Assembly: GCA_004298155.1 (NCBI GenBank)
Contig: SCRD01000001.1
Span: 282,510 to 346,509 of the forward strand
From: Acidobacteriota bacterium
GTDB taxonomy: Bacteria > Acidobacteriota > Terriglobia > UBA7540
Length of the DNA: 64,000 bases
Reading direction: 5' to 3'
The position numbers were made by a program, and so were the translations under genes. This document shows positions 44,772 to 63,807 of this stretch, piece after piece. Within the stretch, counting starts at the first letter, position 1. The number at the start of each line of letters is the position of its first letter. The notes beneath the pieces are model-generated. The model had not been told where the DNA came from. It did no database searches and saw nothing but the letters and a program-made list of their open reading frames with translations.

Positions 44772-45708
44772 TAAGACAGGCACGAAACGGTCTGGCAGCA
44801 AACGCTGGCGAGTGGCGCTGCTGGCGCTGGTGCTTTTGCCGGCAGCGCAAATAGCTGCGGCATCGCCGCCTGCTTCGGTCGAGCAGGAGCGCAGCCGGCT
44901 TTTGAATGAGGAATGGGACCCGGCAAAGCTCTACGCCATCCTGACTTCACAGGACCCGGAAGCGGGCGAAGACCTTTATCGCGCGGCGTTCGCTGCCGGC
45001 CCGGCCATTATTCCAAAGCTTGAAACTGCTCTCAAAGATGACCGCACGGCGGAATTTGCCGCCCAGACGCTGGCTTACTTTGCCGATGGACGGTCCTTTG
45101 ACATCCTGGCGAAACTGTTGCAGGACCCGCGCGACCTGGACCTGCGGCGCTTTTATTACGGTGCTCTGGGCGGGACCGGTAATCCACACGACATTGAGAT
45201 TCTTATGAACAAGGTCCTCGCTTCAGACCACGAACCTGATCGCGACGTAACCCAGACCGCGATTCTCGCGCTCTCCATCAGTTCGGACGCGGCGCTTGTC
45301 CCCAGGCTTCGCCAGGCGGAAATGCAGATCTCTGATCCCGCCATACAGGACGACCTCGAGACGGCCGCTACGGTGGTTGAACTGCGGGCCAGATTTATGG
45401 CGACACCGGAAGGGAAGTCATCGAGTAGCTCGCTGGAACAGGCGATTCGCAGCTACTTTATGCCGGCGCTGAAGCCGCCAGCCGGGACCGGGGCAGGCGA
45501 GCAGAATGCCGGAGTGGAAGTCCGCGTGAAAGAGACGACCTATTCGCCCGACAAGTCGCGTGCGCTGGCTGCTGTTGATTTCGAGAATCCCGATGCCGTC
45601 GCCTCCTACCATCTGGTGCTGCAGAAAAACCAGGCAGGCTGGAACGTCGCCAGCGTGTGGCTGGGCGAGGAGCGCGAAAAACCGCAAAAGCAAAATCCGC
45701 AAAAATGA
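44758..45708 (+). CDS. HEAT-repeat-like exported hypothetical protein
   Basis: A 316-aa protein. The N-terminus carries a hydrophobic stretch ([20 protein letters not shown]) that may be a signal peptide. The body is helical with repeated Ala/Leu/Asp pairs such as [26 protein letters not shown] and [25 protein letters not shown], suggestive of HEAT-like repeats. The C-terminal third ([23 protein letters not shown]) could be a beta domain. I do not recognise a family. It is coupled to gph by overlap. Confidence 0.7.
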   Translation: MENLNKTGTKRSGSKRWRVALLALVLLPAAQIAAASPPASVEQERSRLLNEEWDPAKLYAILTSQDPEAGEDLYRAAFAAGPAIIPKLETALKDDRTAEFAAQTLAYFADGRSFDILAKLLQDPRDLDLRRFYYGALGGTGNPHDIEILMNKVLASDHEPDRDVTQTAILALSISSDAALVPRLRQAEMQISDPAIQDDLETAATVVELRARFMATPEGKSSSSSLEQAIRSYFMPALKPPAGTGAGEQNAGVEVRVKETTYSPDKSRALAAVDFENPDAVASYHLVLQKNQAGWNVASVWLGEEREKPQKQNPQK

Positions 45709-45784
45709 TCTGCCCCTGTAGAATGCTCGTTTACCGCGCCCGCAGTTGCCAGAACCTCCCGCCATCCCTGATAATTCTTGTGCA

Positions 45785-47692
45785 ATGAAAAACCTGATTG
45801 TAGGGACCGCCGGCCACATTGACCACGGTAAATCCGCGCTGGTGCGGGCGCTGACGGGCACCGATCCCGACCGCCTGGAGGAAGAAAAGAGGCGCGGCAT
45901 CACGATTGATCTGGGCTTTGCCCATCTCGATCTTGACAGCGATATCCGCGTGGGATTTGTTGATGTCCCTGGCCATGAGCGGTTTGTGAAAAACATGCTG
46001 GCCGGCGTGGGAGGCATTGACCTGGTGATGCTGGTGGTGGCGGCGGACGAATCCATCAAGCCCCAGACGCGCGAGCATTTTGACATCTGCCGCCTGCTCA
46101 ACATCCGCAACGGTCTGGTGGTGATAACGAAATCCGACCTGGTGGACCGCGACGTGCTGGACCTGGTGAGGCTGGAAGTCCAAGAGCTGGTCAAAGGCTC
46201 GTTCCTGGAAAACGCCCCGGTGATCGCAGCCAGCGCAAAAACGGGTGAGGGGCTGGACGAACTTCGGAACGCGCTGCGGCATGTCGGCGAGAAAATCCTG
46301 TCCAGGCCGCTCACGCTGCCGTTTCGCCTGCCCATTGACCGTGCGTTCGTGATGAAGGGCTTTGGAACTGTGGTGACGGGAACCCTGATCGCCGGGACGA
46401 TCCGCAAGGACGATGAGGCGGAAATCTTTCCCGAAGGCCGCCGGGCCCGGGTGCGCGGAATCCAGGTGCATAACGCGCCGGCGGAGAGCGCCGTGGCCGG
46501 CCAGCGGACCGCCCTGAATCTTGCCGGGGTTGAAACCAGTGAGATTGAGCGCGGCATGGTGCTGGCCGCTCCGGGATTGTTTCAGGCGACCTCGAGGCTG
46601 GATTGTTCACTGACGCTGCTGCCTTCGGCCAGGCCGCTGAAAAATCGTGCCAGGGTACATTTCCATTCTGGAACGGCAGAGACGGTGGCGGAAGTTATCC
46701 TGCTCAATTCCAAAGATCTCGCGCCGGGCATGCAGGGTTACGTGCAACTGCGGCTCGCGCATCCCGGGCTCTTCCTCCAGGGAGACCGCTACATTGTGCG
46801 GCAGTTTTCTCCCGTTGTCACGATCGGCGGCGGCGTCGTGCTGGACAATTTGCCAGGCAGGCACCGGCTGCTGGATCCTGCCGTCACGGAGTTTCTTTCT
46901 GCCACGGAAAAGGGGAGTGAGGAAGAGAGGCTGGAACTGCTGGTCCGCGAAGCTGGAGAGGCTGCCATCGGGATGCTGACGGCGCGGATGGGCATGTCAG
47001 AGACGGCGCTGGAACAGTTGGGACGGGCGCTCCAGGCGAAAAAAAGGCTGGTGGTACTGGGCCAGCCAGCCGGCGTATTCATCCATGCCGAACACTTCCT
47101 GCAACTGGCGGGCGAGGTCGTGCGGCAGCTCGCAGGCTTTCACGGCAGCAATCCGCTGGTGAGCGGCATTGCCAAGGAAGACTTGCGGGGCCGGGTCCGC
47201 GACCGGCAAAAGCGGGCGCCATCGGCGACGGTCTTCAGTGCTGTGCTGCGGCAGCTTGAGAAGGCGGGAAAGATCGAGACAAGCGGAGAAACCGTCCGGC
47301 AGGCAGGGCGCGTGATCGAACTTGACTCGCAGGAAGCGGCAGCGCGCGACCAGATTGTCCAGGCGTTTGCAACCGCCGGACTTGCTGTGCCCGCCGCAAG
47401 CGATGTGCTGGCTGGGCTGCAGATTGACCGGGCCAGGGCGCAGAAGATCCTGCAAATGTTGCTGAAAGAAAAAGTCCTCGTGAAGGTGGCTGAAGACCTG
47501 ATTTTTCACTCCGACGCGCTGGGCAGGCTGAAGGAATTGCTGGCCCGCCAGAAGGCCAAGAGCGGCCGCATCAATGTGGGCGTCTTCAAGGAACTGACAG
47601 GCCTCACCCGCAAGTACGCCATACCGCTGCTCGAGTACCTTGACCGTGAGCGCGTTACCCGCCGCCAGGGAGATGAGCGGATTATTCTTTGA
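45785..47692 (+). CDS. selB: Selenocysteine-specific elongation factor SelB
   Basis: A 635-aa GTPase that carries Sec-tRNA to the ribosome at SECIS-marked UGA codons. [14 protein letters not shown] (G1), [10 protein letters not shown] (switch region), [13 protein letters not shown] (G3) and ITKSD (G4) are clear. After the EF-Tu-like domains come the winged-helix repeats of the SelB C-terminus that bind the SECIS hairpin. Start ATG 45785; a frame from 45746 lacks support. selA, selD and tRNA-Sec are not in the window. Its last bases overlap the convergent maf gene by 11 bp. Confidence 0.93.
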   Translation: MKNLIVGTAGHIDHGKSALVRALTGTDPDRLEEEKRRGITIDLGFAHLDLDSDIRVGFVDVPGHERFVKNMLAGVGGIDLVMLVVAADESIKPQTREHFDICRLLNIRNGLVVITKSDLVDRDVLDLVRLEVQELVKGSFLENAPVIAASAKTGEGLDELRNALRHVGEKILSRPLTLPFRLPIDRAFVMKGFGTVVTGTLIAGTIRKDDEAEIFPEGRRARVRGIQVHNAPAESAVAGQRTALNLAGVETSEIERGMVLAAPGLFQATSRLDCSLTLLPSARPLKNRARVHFHSGTAETVAEVILLNSKDLAPGMQGYVQLRLAHPGLFLQGDRYIVRQFSPVVTIGGGVVLDNLPGRHRLLDPAVTEFLSATEKGSEEERLELLVREAGEAAIGMLTARMGMSETALEQLGRALQAKKRLVVLGQPAGVFIHAEHFLQLAGEVVRQLAGFHGSNPLVSGIAKEDLRGRVRDRQKRAPSATVFSAVLRQLEKAGKIETSGETVRQAGRVIELDSQEAAARDQIVQAFATAGLAVPAASDVLAGLQIDRARAQKILQMLLKEKVLVKVAEDLIFHSDALGRLKELLARQKAKSGRINVGVFKELTGLTRKYAIPLLEYLDRERVTRRQGDERIIL

Positions 47693-48257
47693 GGGCGATC
47701 GCTTTCACAATCTCATACACCAACGGGATGGGCAGCCCGACCACGTTGAAGTAGCAGCCTTCGATGCGGGGGACGAAGCGCGAAGCGAGCCCCTGGATGC
47801 CGTAGCCGCCGGCCTTGTCAAAAGGTTCACCGCTCGCGACGTAACTATCGATTTCCTCATCGGTCAGATCTTTGAAGGTGACGGAAGTTGTCTCGTGGGT
47901 CCAGGCCAGAACGGTTTCCGGAGCACGGATGAGGCAGACTCCGGTGATCACGCGATGGGTGCGTCCTGAAAGTGCGCGCAGCATCCTCGCCGCGTCGGCC
48001 GCGTCCACAGGTTTTTCGAGAATTTCTCCGTTGATGGCCACCACGGTATCGGCGCCGAGCACCAAACTTCCCGGTTTCGACTCTCGCGCAACATCCAGCG
48101 TCTTGTCACGCGCCAGCCTGCGCGCAAAGTCTTCCGAGGACTCGCCCGGCAGACGGGTTTCTTCAATCCCACTGGAGCGAACGTCGAATTGGAAACCCGC
48201 ATTTTGCAGCAGCTCGCGGCGGCGGGGGGAATTGGAAGCCAAAATTAAGCGGACCAC
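47682..48257 (-). CDS. maf: Maf-like nucleoside triphosphate pyrophosphatase
   Basis: A 191-aa house-cleaning pyrophosphatase that removes non-canonical or excess nucleoside triphosphates and is linked to septum control. The N-terminal LILASNSPRRRELL, the GADTVVAING loop and YGIQGLASRFV are the Maf motifs. The start is set at GTG 48257; a TTG at 48284 would give 200 aa. The gene is convergent with selB and divergent from the DciA-like gene. Confidence 0.9.
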   Translation of the reverse strand: MVRLILASNSPRRRELLQNAGFQFDVRSSGIEETRLPGESSEDFARRLARDKTLDVARESKPGSLVLGADTVVAINGEILEKPVDAADAARMLRALSGRTHRVITGVCLIRAPETVLAWTHETTSVTFKDLTDEEIDSYVASGEPFDKAGGYGIQGLASRFVPRIEGCYFNVVGLPIPLVYEIVKAIALKE

Positions 48258-48370
48258 AGCGACTATTATAAGGTTTCGAGGCAAGGACCTACAAAATGTT
48301 TGACCTCGTGGACGGTTGTGGTAGACTCGTTGTCCAATCGAGACAGACGGAAGTCAGGCCAGGGACTTGG

Positions 48371-48703
48371 ATGGAAGAAATCAGCAAGATTCTCCCTCTT
48401 ATCTTCAAAGGACAGGCGCGCCGGACCAACCCTCGCGTGGTGGATATCCTCGCGCCGCTGTGGCCGCTGGTTGCCGGCAAGCCGATGGCCCGCCACTCGC
48501 GGCCGGCGTTCTTTGAAGAAGGCACGCTGACGCTGGAATGCGACTGCGCGGCCTGGTCTACTGAAATGCGTGGAATGGCAGACGATATCCTGGCGCAGAT
48601 CAACCGTTACCTGGGCGTGCCGGCGGTCCGAAAGTTGAAAGTCCATTATGTGCAGGAACCCATCACAACCGCGCCGCTGCCAGACAAATCCCAGTTCAAC
48701 TGA
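48371..48703 (+). CDS. DUF721 / DciA-like protein
   Basis: A 110-aa protein (from ATG 48371) whose core, RVVDILAPLWPLVAGKPMARHSRP, then FEEGTLTLECDCAAWSTEM and INRYLGVPAVRKLKVHY, matches DUF721/DciA. DciA loads or assists the replicative helicase in bacteria that lack DnaC. An upstream in-frame ATG at 48296 gives 135 aa. The function here is inferred from the family only. Confidence 0.82.
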   Translation: MEEISKILPLIFKGQARRTNPRVVDILAPLWPLVAGKPMARHSRPAFFEEGTLTLECDCAAWSTEMRGMADDILAQINRYLGVPAVRKLKVHYVQEPITTAPLPDKSQFN

Positions 48704-48854
48704 TATCATGGTTGTTGCCTCTCGCGGGGAGTCCTGCTTCCATGAATACAAAGCAGGTGCTTCGCGGCGCTCAGCATGACTGACGGCCTTTTTCGTTAAA
48801 GCGCGAAGGCGCGTGCTGGCGTGCTGGTCAATCCATTCAGTCAGCGTGAAAACA

Positions 48855-49157
48855 ATGGCTTTAAGCGAAAAAGACGTTCTCTACGTGGCTGACCTCGCCC
48901 ATCTTGAGCTGACAGAAGAAGAGGTGAAAAAGTTCGGCCCTCAACTCGATGCGGTGCTCGAGTACGTCCAGAAGCTGAACGAGCTGGACACCACAGGAGT
49001 GGAGCCGATGGCCCAGGTGACCTATCCTGCGGCTGAGAATCCGGCCCTTCGTGAAGACCGCGCCGCGCCCTGCTTTACGCAGGAAGAAGCGCTCCAGAAC
49101 GCTCCGGAGGCGGGCGGCGGCCACTTCAAGGTGCCGCAGGTGATTGAACGGGAATAG
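48855..49157 (+). CDS. gatC: Glutamyl-tRNA(Gln) amidotransferase subunit GatC
   Basis: A 100-aa subunit of the GatCAB amidotransferase. SEKDVLYVADLAHLELTEEEVKKF and LDAVLEYVQKLNELDTTGVEPM are the family segments that wrap GatA and GatB. Start ATG 48855 is preferred; the frame from 48813 adds a poor leader. gatA follows 42 bp later. The window contains no gatB. Confidence 0.92.
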   Translation: MALSEKDVLYVADLAHLELTEEEVKKFGPQLDAVLEYVQKLNELDTTGVEPMAQVTYPAAENPALREDRAAPCFTQEEALQNAPEAGGGHFKVPQVIERE

Positions 49158-49199
49158 CCGCACCCGGCGCCTGTTAAATTCCTCCGTGACGAACCCATC

Positions 49200-50654
49200 A
49201 TGGACAATCTGACCCAACTGACCATCGAAGGAATTCACGCCCTGCTGGCGCGGCGGGAAGCTTCTGCCGAGGAGGTCGCCCGGGCGCACCTTGAGCGCAT
49301 CAGGAAGGACGATGTGAACGTCCGTTCCTACCTTTCCACCTGCGAGGAGAAAACGCTTGAGCAGGCACGCGCGGTTGACCGCCGGATTGCTGCCGGCGAA
49401 CCGCTGCTGCCGCTCTCTGGAGTGCCCGTGGCGGTGAAGGACGTTATTCTGAAGCGCGGGCTTCGCACAACCTGCGCTTCAAAAGTGCTGGAAAATTTCG
49501 TCGCTCCCTATGACGCAACGGCGGTCGAGCGGCTGGAGGCGGCGGGAGCTGTCATCCTGGGCAAGACCAACTGCGATGAGTTCGCCATGGGTTCCTCGAC
49601 GGAAAACTCCGGCTTTTATCCCACTCACAACCCGCACGACCTCACGCGCGTGCCGGGCGGCTCCAGCGGCGGCTCTGCGGCGGCCGTGGCAGCGAACCTG
49701 GCTACGGTTGCTCTGGGATCGGATACAGGCGGATCCATCCGGCAGCCGGCGGCGTTCTGCGGGATCGTGGGCATGATGGGGACCTATGGACGCGTCTCCC
49801 GCTATGGCCTGGTGGCTTTTGCCTCCTCGCTCGACCACATCGGCCCCTTCGGACGCTCTGTGCGCGATGTGGCCCGGACCTTGAAAGTGATTGCGGGCCG
49901 CGACCCGCTGGATTCCACCTCGGCCGGCGTGGCGGTTGATGACTACGAAAAGACTTTCAACGGCAATGTGGCCGGAGTGAAAGTGGGCGTGCCCAACGAA
50001 TACTTTGAGGGCCTGAACCCGGAAATCCGCGCTAACATCGAGAAGGGAATTGGCCTGCTTGAAAAACTGGGCTGCCAGATTGTGCCCATCCGCCTGCCGC
50101 ACACCGAATATGCCATCGCCTGCTATTACATCATCTGCACGGCCGAGGCGAGCTCAAACCTGGCGCGGTATGACGGCGTGCGCTATGGCTTCCGGGCAAA
50201 GGAGTATTCAGGACTGCGCGACATGTACCGCAAGACCCGTGATCAGGGCTTCGGCCCGGAAGTAAAACGCCGCATCATGCTGGGAACTTATGTCCTGAGC
50301 TCCGGCTATTACGACGCGTACTACCTGAAAGCACAGAAGGTGCGGACATTGATCACGCGGGATTTTGTTGAAGCTTTTGATGAAGCCGATGTGATCGTCG
50401 CTCCAACTTCGCCCATCCCTCCCTTCAAACTGGGCGAAAAAATGGATGACCCATTGCAGATGTATCTTGCTGATATTTATACGGTTACGGCAAGCCTTGC
50501 AGGTATTCCGGGGATCTCTGTCCCCTGCGGTAAGCTAGCTGGGGAGCCTCCGCTGCCGGTTGGCATGCAGATCTTTGCCAAACATTTTGACGAAGCGCGG
50601 CTCCTGCAGGTGGCCGACGCTTTTGAAAAAGCAGGCGGCTTCAGCGTTGCCTGA
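49200..50654 (+). CDS. gatA: Glutamyl-tRNA(Gln) amidotransferase subunit GatA
   Basis: A 484-aa amidase-signature enzyme that frees ammonia from glutamine for Gln-tRNA or Asn-tRNA synthesis. The catalytic triad is visible: K80 in PVAVKDVI, S155 in [14 protein letters not shown], and S179 in [11 protein letters not shown]. Length and the C-terminal [18 protein letters not shown] are normal. It pairs with gatC directly upstream, so glutamine is presumably loaded on tRNA by the indirect route. Confidence 0.95.
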   Translation: MDNLTQLTIEGIHALLARREASAEEVARAHLERIRKDDVNVRSYLSTCEEKTLEQARAVDRRIAAGEPLLPLSGVPVAVKDVILKRGLRTTCASKVLENFVAPYDATAVERLEAAGAVILGKTNCDEFAMGSSTENSGFYPTHNPHDLTRVPGGSSGGSAAAVAANLATVALGSDTGGSIRQPAAFCGIVGMMGTYGRVSRYGLVAFASSLDHIGPFGRSVRDVARTLKVIAGRDPLDSTSAGVAVDDYEKTFNGNVAGVKVGVPNEYFEGLNPEIRANIEKGIGLLEKLGCQIVPIRLPHTEYAIACYYIICTAEASSNLARYDGVRYGFRAKEYSGLRDMYRKTRDQGFGPEVKRRIMLGTYVLSSGYYDAYYLKAQKVRTLITRDFVEAFDEADVIVAPTSPIPPFKLGEKMDDPLQMYLADIYTVTASLAGIPGISVPCGKLAGEPPLPVGMQIFAKHFDEARLLQVADAFEKAGGFSVA

Positions 50655-50846
50655 GCTTTCACAGCCTCCCGCCTTGCCGCAGCAGCGTCGAGCCAGAACC
50701 AGAACAAAATTCAAGCTTTCAAAGTTCAGATCCCATACCCCACTGTCTATCCGCGGAATTTCTGGTGACCTCCAATCCGTACAACAGGCCTGATATTGAA
50801 GCCTTGAACTCTATCTTGATTCTGGAACTTTGAATGTGGAATCGTG

Positions 50847-51143
50847 TCAGGAGTTCTTGAAAAGCGAGCCGAACTTCTTTCTGGCGTCGTCGTCTTTGCC
50901 GGAGCCGGGACCCCGCGCCAGCAGGACGGGGTTTGGCTGGAAATAGTCGCAGTAGTTTGATGCTTCTTTGTCGCGGACCCATTCGGCCTGGGGTTCGGCG
51001 CACTGGTTGTGTTTTCCGATATCGTAGAAGCGGCAGTTGCGGCAGCAGTGCAAATCAGCGTCGCATTTGGGGCAAGTGTCGCGGCTTCTGACGCGTTCCG
51101 GCGCGTCAATCTGCGCACCGCATTTGAAGCAGGAGAACCGCAT
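50847..51143 (-). CDS. Small double zinc-ribbon protein
   Basis: A 98-aa protein with MRFSCFKCGAQIDAP, CPKCDADLHCCRNCRFYD and NYCDYFQP: several CxxC pairs that would build two zinc knuckles. Its second half reads HNQCAEPQAEWVRDKEASNYC, followed by a basic tail. I associate this layout with a small protein of Acidobacteria-like genomes, but its function is unknown. It follows rpoC on the same strand at the end of the transcription cluster. Confidence 0.72.
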   Translation of the reverse strand: MRFSCFKCGAQIDAPERVRSRDTCPKCDADLHCCRNCRFYDIGKHNQCAEPQAEWVRDKEASNYCDYFQPNPVLLARGPGSGKDDDARKKFGSLFKNS

Positions 51144-51156
51144 AAATCAGGTTGCT

Positions 51157-51217
51157 GAGGCCGGCTGCCGGGAATGCCGACCGCCATTAAGGGCGATACT
51201 CCCGGGTCGCCGGCCTC
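51157..51217 (-). terminator. Structured rpoC downstream region, possible terminator
   Basis: GAGGCCGGC (51157-51165) and GCCGGCCTC (51209-51217) are a perfect 9-bp inverted repeat. The 43 bases between contain further pairs (CCGGGA/TCCCGG, CGCC/GGCG), so a long imperfect stem-loop is expected just after the rpoC stop. No T-run follows, so it may terminate, attenuate or only separate rpoC from the small zinc-ribbon gene. Confidence 0.4.
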
Positions 51218-51224
51218 CGGGTTC

Positions 51225-55430
<4,206 letters not shown>

Positions 55431-55523
55431 TGTTGCCTCCTTCTCAAGCGAGAAGCGTTTATTGGTACTCTTGCGGTCCTGCGTGATCCAACGCTTGCGG
55501 TATCACGCCGCCGGATGAAACTA

Positions 55524-60185
<4,662 letters not shown>

Positions 60186-60427
60186 TCGTTATGCTCCTTG
60201 CTTTGATTTTAAAGGGCTACGAATCAATGGAGACACATGCACTCTTCTTATCTGATGCATGAGAGGGGCTGAAGGATGCCGAACCCCTTTCACGCGTACC
60301 TCGGCACCCCCGCCATAGTTCTTCTGAGTTGAGATGCTACAATCGCCAACACCAGTCTTTAGGGTTTTCAAATCGAAAACACCACCGACGGGGCTCTGCT
60401 CAGCATGTTCCCCTGGCCCGGAGGGGA
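60186..60427 (-). promoter_or_regulatory. rplL-rpoB spacer with two hairpins
   Basis: This 242-bp spacer is longer than others in the cluster. Right after the rplL stop the minus strand can fold CCCCT..AGGGG (60407-60427), and nearer rpoB AGGGG (60264-60268) pairs with CCCCT (60284-60288). Neither has a T-run. In other bacteria the rplL-rpoB gap holds an attenuator and RNA-processing site, so differential expression of ribosomal and polymerase genes is a fair guess. Confidence 0.4.
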
Positions 60428-60814
60428 CTATTTTACTTCTACGGTCGCACCTGCTTCAGTAAACTTCTTCTTAATGTTTTCCGCCTCTTCCTTGGAAACC
60501 CCATCCTTGATGGGTTTAGGGGCGCCATCTACCAGGTCCTTGGCTTCTTTCAGGCCGAGGCTTGTAACTTCGCGAACTGCTTTGATAACATTGATTTTGT
60601 TGGCGCCGACGGCGGTCAGAACCACGCTGAATTCGGTCTTTTCTTCAGCTGGCGCAGCCGCTGCTCCCGCTCCTGCCGCTCCTGCCACCACTACCGGAGC
60701 GGCCGCAGCAGCGGAGACCCCCAGCACTTCTTCGAGCTTCTTCACCAGCTCTGAAGCTTCAAGCAGCGTCAGCCCTTTAACTTCTTCGACGATTTTTTCG
60801 ACTTTTTCGGACAT
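60428..60814 (-). CDS. rplL: Large ribosomal subunit protein bL12
   Basis: A 128-aa stalk protein. The N-terminal dimer helix ([24 protein letters not shown]), the Ala/Pro-rich hinge and the C-terminal [25 protein letters not shown] domain that contacts translation GTPases are all clear. It is translated downstream of rplJ in the standard L10-L12 arrangement. Confidence 0.97.
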   Translation of the reverse strand: MSEKVEKIVEEVKGLTLLEASELVKKLEEVLGVSAAAAAPVVVAGAAGAGAAAAPAEEKTEFSVVLTAVGANKINVIKAVREVTSLGLKEAKDLVDGAPKPIKDGVSKEEAENIKKKFTEAGATVEVK

Positions 60815-60888
60815 CGTAGTGTTTATCCTCCTGAAATATCCTGACTTTCCTCCGATCCAGCGAAAGGGAGTCCCTTTCTTTGCCGAAT

Positions 60889-61425
60889 CTAGTTATCGCC
60901 GGATGCCTTAAACTTTTCTTCTTTCACGGCCTGTTGAATCACTCGCGCAAGATTGCGGGCCACAGCAGAGATCGCGGTGGCAAGCTGCTGGGCCGGCGCC
61001 TTCATCACATACAATGCTTTGGCGAACAACGCTTCGCGGGAGGGGAGTGACGCAAGGGCCTCCACCTCTGCCATGGAGACCACTCGTCCTTCCACCATTC
61101 CCGCCTTGAAAACAAGGGCTGGGTTCTCCTTGGCGTATTCCACCAGGACTTTGGCCAGGGAAACGGGATCTGTCGCCGTATACGCGAGCGAAGTTGTTCC
61201 GCGCAGGTTCTGAGCTGTCGGCTCGGCCTCCGTCCCCGCTGCTGCCCGCTCGATCAGGCTGTTTTTTACCACCTTGTACCGGGCGCCCGTCCTTGAGACC
61301 TGGCGGCGAAGGTCGGTATCTTGCGCCACCGTCAAACCTTCAAATCCTGTCAGAAAGACCGTGCGGGCGTTCTTTAATTCCTCATGGAGATCTTTCGCCT
61401 GCTGATGTTTTTCTTCCCGCTTCAT
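60889..61425 (-). CDS. rplJ: Large ribosomal subunit protein uL10
   Basis: A 178-aa stalk base protein. It has the N-terminal RNA-binding part ([43 protein letters not shown]) and the C-terminal helix that holds bL12 dimers. It follows rplA with a 30-bp gap; no L10-type leader RNA fits in that gap, so any L10 feedback on translation would have to act elsewhere. Confidence 0.96.
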   Translation of the reverse strand: MKREEKHQQAKDLHEELKNARTVFLTGFEGLTVAQDTDLRRQVSRTGARYKVVKNSLIERAAAGTEAEPTAQNLRGTTSLAYTATDPVSLAKVLVEYAKENPALVFKAGMVEGRVVSMAEVEALASLPSREALFAKALYVMKAPAQQLATAISAVARNLARVIQQAVKEEKFKASGDN

Positions 61426-61455
61426 TGCGCTCCTCTTGGTTAAATCAAAAACCTG

Positions 61456-62142
61456 TTAAGCGGCGTCCACTGATTCCAGGTCAATGGGCACGCCGGGCCC
61501 CATCGTTGATGAGACAACAATGTTTTTTACATAGCGGCCTTTGGCCGTTGCCGGCTTCGCTCTCAATATGCTTGTGATAAGCGCCCTTGCGTTGTCGGCG
61601 AGTTTCTCTGCGTCAAATGAAACTCTCCCGACTGCGCAGTGGATGATGCCGGTTTTATCAACGCGAAACTCCACCTTGCCCGCCTTCAGTTCACTGACGG
61701 CTTTCGTCACGTCCAGAGTAACCGTGCCTGTCTTGGGATTTGGCATCAATCCTCGGGGACCCAGCACCTTTCCCAGGCGGCCCACGGACTTCATCATGTC
61801 GGGCGTCGCCACAACCGCATCAAAGTCCATCCATCCGCCCTGAATCTTCTGAACCATGTCTTCAGCGCCCACTTCGTCGGCGCCGGCCTCGCGTGCCTCA
61901 CGGACCTTTTCGCCGGAAGCAATGACAATCACTCGGGTCGTTTTGCCAAGGCCGTGCGGCAGGACCACTGTCCCGCGCACCATCTGGTCGGCATGCTTCG
62001 GATCTACGCCCAGGCTCAATGCGAGTTCAACCGACTCGTCGAACTTGGCAAAAGCCGCTTTCTTGACCAGCGGTATGGCTTCCTGAAGCGGGTAGGCGGG
62101 CTTGTCCACCATCTTCCTGCTGGCTTCGTATTTCTTTCCCAC
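61456..62142 (-). CDS. rplA: Large ribosomal subunit protein uL1
   Basis: A 228-aa protein of the L1 stalk. The strands [30 protein letters not shown] and the second-domain signature [19 protein letters not shown] are typical, as is [18 protein letters not shown]. It binds 23S rRNA and may repress its own operon in other species. It comes directly after rplK. Confidence 0.97.
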   Translation of the reverse strand: MGKKYEASRKMVDKPAYPLQEAIPLVKKAAFAKFDESVELALSLGVDPKHADQMVRGTVVLPHGLGKTTRVIVIASGEKVREAREAGADEVGAEDMVQKIQGGWMDFDAVVATPDMMKSVGRLGKVLGPRGLMPNPKTGTVTLDVTKAVSELKAGKVEFRVDKTGIIHCAVGRVSFDAEKLADNARALITSILRAKPATAKGRYVKNIVVSSTMGPGVPIDLESVDAA

Positions 62143-62186
62143 CTTGGTGTCCTCCTTGGTGCTCCGTGTCTCCCAATCTCTGGCCG

Positions 62187-62618
62187 TCAGGCGACAACAT
62201 CCAGTCCCATGCTCCGGGCTGTACCCTTTACGGTGGCGACGGCTGCCGCAAGATCTCTCGCGTTCAGGTCCGGAAGTTTCTGCTTGGCAATCTCTTCAAC
62301 CTGCTTTTCGGTTACAGTCCCCACTTTGTTCTTGTTGGGCTCTCCGGATCCCTTGGCGATGCCGGCCGCGCGCTTCAGCAGAACCGAGGCAGGCGGGGTT
62401 TTGGTAACAAAGCTGAATGTCCGGTCATGATAGACCGTCAGCACCACGGGAATGACAAGGCCTTCCTGGTCCTTAGCAGAAGTCTTGGCATTGAACGCTT
62501 TGCAGAAATCCATGATATTCACGCCGTGCTGGCCCAACGCAGGGCCGACGGGCGGGGCCGGGGTCGCCTTTCCTGCGGCAATCTGCAGCTTCACCATTGC
62601 GGTAACTCTTTTGGCCAT
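62187..62618 (-). CDS. rplK: Large ribosomal subunit protein uL11
   Basis: A 143-aa protein of the GTPase-associated centre: [33 protein letters not shown] at the N-terminus and [23 protein letters not shown] in the C-terminal domain. Its order nusG-rplK-rplA matches most bacteria. Confidence 0.97.
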   Translation of the reverse strand: MAKRVTAMVKLQIAAGKATPAPPVGPALGQHGVNIMDFCKAFNAKTSAKDQEGLVIPVVLTVYHDRTFSFVTKTPPASVLLKRAAGIAKGSGEPNKNKVGTVTEKQVEEIAKQKLPDLNARDLAAAVATVKGTARSMGLDVVA

Positions 62619-62623
62619 GGCTT

Positions 62624-63154
62624 TTACACCTTCTCCACTTGATAGAAATCCAGTTCCACCGGCGTGGCGCGCCCGAAGATAGTCACCATGACGCGCAGCG
62701 TCGAACGGTCGGCATTGATTTCTTCGACGGCGCCCGTAAAATCCTTAAAGGGGCCGTCGGTGATTTTAACGCTTTCGCCGCGTTCAAACTCGAGCTTCGG
62801 CTTGGGATTCTCAGCCGCCACCTCAACCTTATGGACAATCCGGTCGACCTCTTCCAGGCTCAGGGGAGTGGGCGTAGGGCCGGACCCTACAAAACCGGTC
62901 ACCCGCGGCGTCGACCGCACCACGTGCCATGTTACGTCGTTCATCTCCATCTCAACCAGCACGTAACCGGGATAGAAAAGCTTCGGCGTTACTACTTTTT
63001 TCCCCTGCTTAATCTCGATGACATCTTCGGTGGGGACCATGATCTCGCCGAATTTCTCATCGAGGTTCTCAGCGGCGATCCGGCCCTTCAGCGATTCGGC
63101 TACCTTCCGTTCAAACCCCGAGTAGGTATGAATGATGTACCAGTTTTTTTCCAT
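62624..63154 (-). CDS. nusG: Transcription elongation/antitermination factor NusG
   Basis: A 176-aa factor binding RNA polymerase and linking it with ribosomes or Rho. NGN domain: [23 protein letters not shown] and [16 protein letters not shown] domain: [25 protein letters not shown]. Start ATG 63154 (MEKNWYII) has GGAAG nine bases upstream; a GTG at 63169 is an alternative. It ends six bases before rplK. Confidence 0.97.
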   Translation of the reverse strand: MEKNWYIIHTYSGFERKVAESLKGRIAAENLDEKFGEIMVPTEDVIEIKQGKKVVTPKLFYPGYVLVEMEMNDVTWHVVRSTPRVTGFVGSGPTPTPLSLEEVDRIVHKVEVAAENPKPKLEFERGESVKITDGPFKDFTGAVEEINADRSTLRVMVTIFGRATPVELDFYQVEKV

Positions 63155-63179
63155 TTTAAGGGCTTCCACGGCTGGGTCC

Positions 63180-63410
63180 TTATAACGACTTCCCCCAGTT
63201 CAGAATATAGGAAACCAGACGGGAGAAAAATTCGTCGCAAATCATAAAGTAGAATCCAAACAGAAAAGTAGTGATGATCACCATCACCGTCGTGCCGTAG
63301 ACCTCCTGTTTGCCAGGCCACGTGACCCGCTTCATTTCCGCACGGACGTCTTTGACGTACATGCCAAACTTGCCAGCGACCTCTTTACCTGCTGCCAGTT
63401 CATTCGCCAT
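63180..63410 (-). CDS. secE: Preprotein translocase subunit SecE
   Basis: A 76-aa single-span SecE. The cytoplasmic motif VRAEMKRVTWPGKQEVYGTT precedes the membrane helix MVIITTFLFGFYFMICDEFF. It holds SecY together in the Sec translocon. It lies between tRNA-Trp and nusG, the usual place. Confidence 0.95.
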   Translation of the reverse strand: MANELAAGKEVAGKFGMYVKDVRAEMKRVTWPGKQEVYGTTVMVIITTFLFGFYFMICDEFFSRLVSYILNWGKSL

Positions 63411-63480
63411 AAGATCAGATCTCGTTCCCGTTCCGCTTTCAGGCCCGCCAATAGAGACGACTTTCCGTATTCAGCGTTCG

Positions 63481-63556
63481 TGGCAGGGGCGGAGGGATTC
63501 GAACCCCCATGACCGGTTTTGGAGACCGGCAGATTAGCCGTTGATCTGACGCCCCT
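63481..63556 (-). tRNA. trnW: tRNA-Trp (CCA anticodon)
   Basis: The minus strand gives a 76-nt cloverleaf: acceptor AGGGGCG/CGCCCCT, anticodon stem CCGGT/ACCGG with loop CTCCAAA (anticodon CCA), T-arm GGGGG-TTCGAAT-CCCTC, and an encoded CCA end. It sits between rpmG and secE, a common position for this tRNA. Confidence 0.95.
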
Positions 63557-63630
63557 CCAAAAAGCAGTGGCCGATGGCCAGCGGCAAGTGGCCCATCAGC
63601 GCGATTCCGAAGGCTATTACTCGTCACGTA

Positions 63631-63780
63631 TCACTTTACTTCCCGATGGGCTTTGTGCTGCCGACACTTTGGGCAAAACCTTTTAACTTCGAGCCGGTCC
63701 GTGTGCTTCTTCTTGTTCTTGGTTGTCGTGTAATTGCGATTCTTGCAGTCGCTGCACTGTAATGTAATGATATCACGCAT
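63631..63780 (-). CDS. rpmG: Large ribosomal subunit protein bL33
   Basis: A 49-aa protein, [20 protein letters not shown]..., with two CxxC knuckles (CSDC and CPKC) that bind zinc, and the [19 protein letters not shown] centre. It is the C-plus (zinc-binding) paralogue type. Its stop is at 63631-63633 and it lies between tuf and the tRNA-Trp gene. Confidence 0.93.
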   Translation of the reverse strand: MRDIITLQCSDCKNRNYTTTKNKKKHTDRLEVKRFCPKCRQHKAHREVK

Positions 63781-63807
63781 CGCTTAACTCACCAGGACTT
63801 TCGGTCT

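Noticed and set aside
45709..45784. tRNA-Sec next to selB
   Set aside because: The 76 bp before selB do not fold into a long-acceptor tRNA and lack a TCA anticodon loop.
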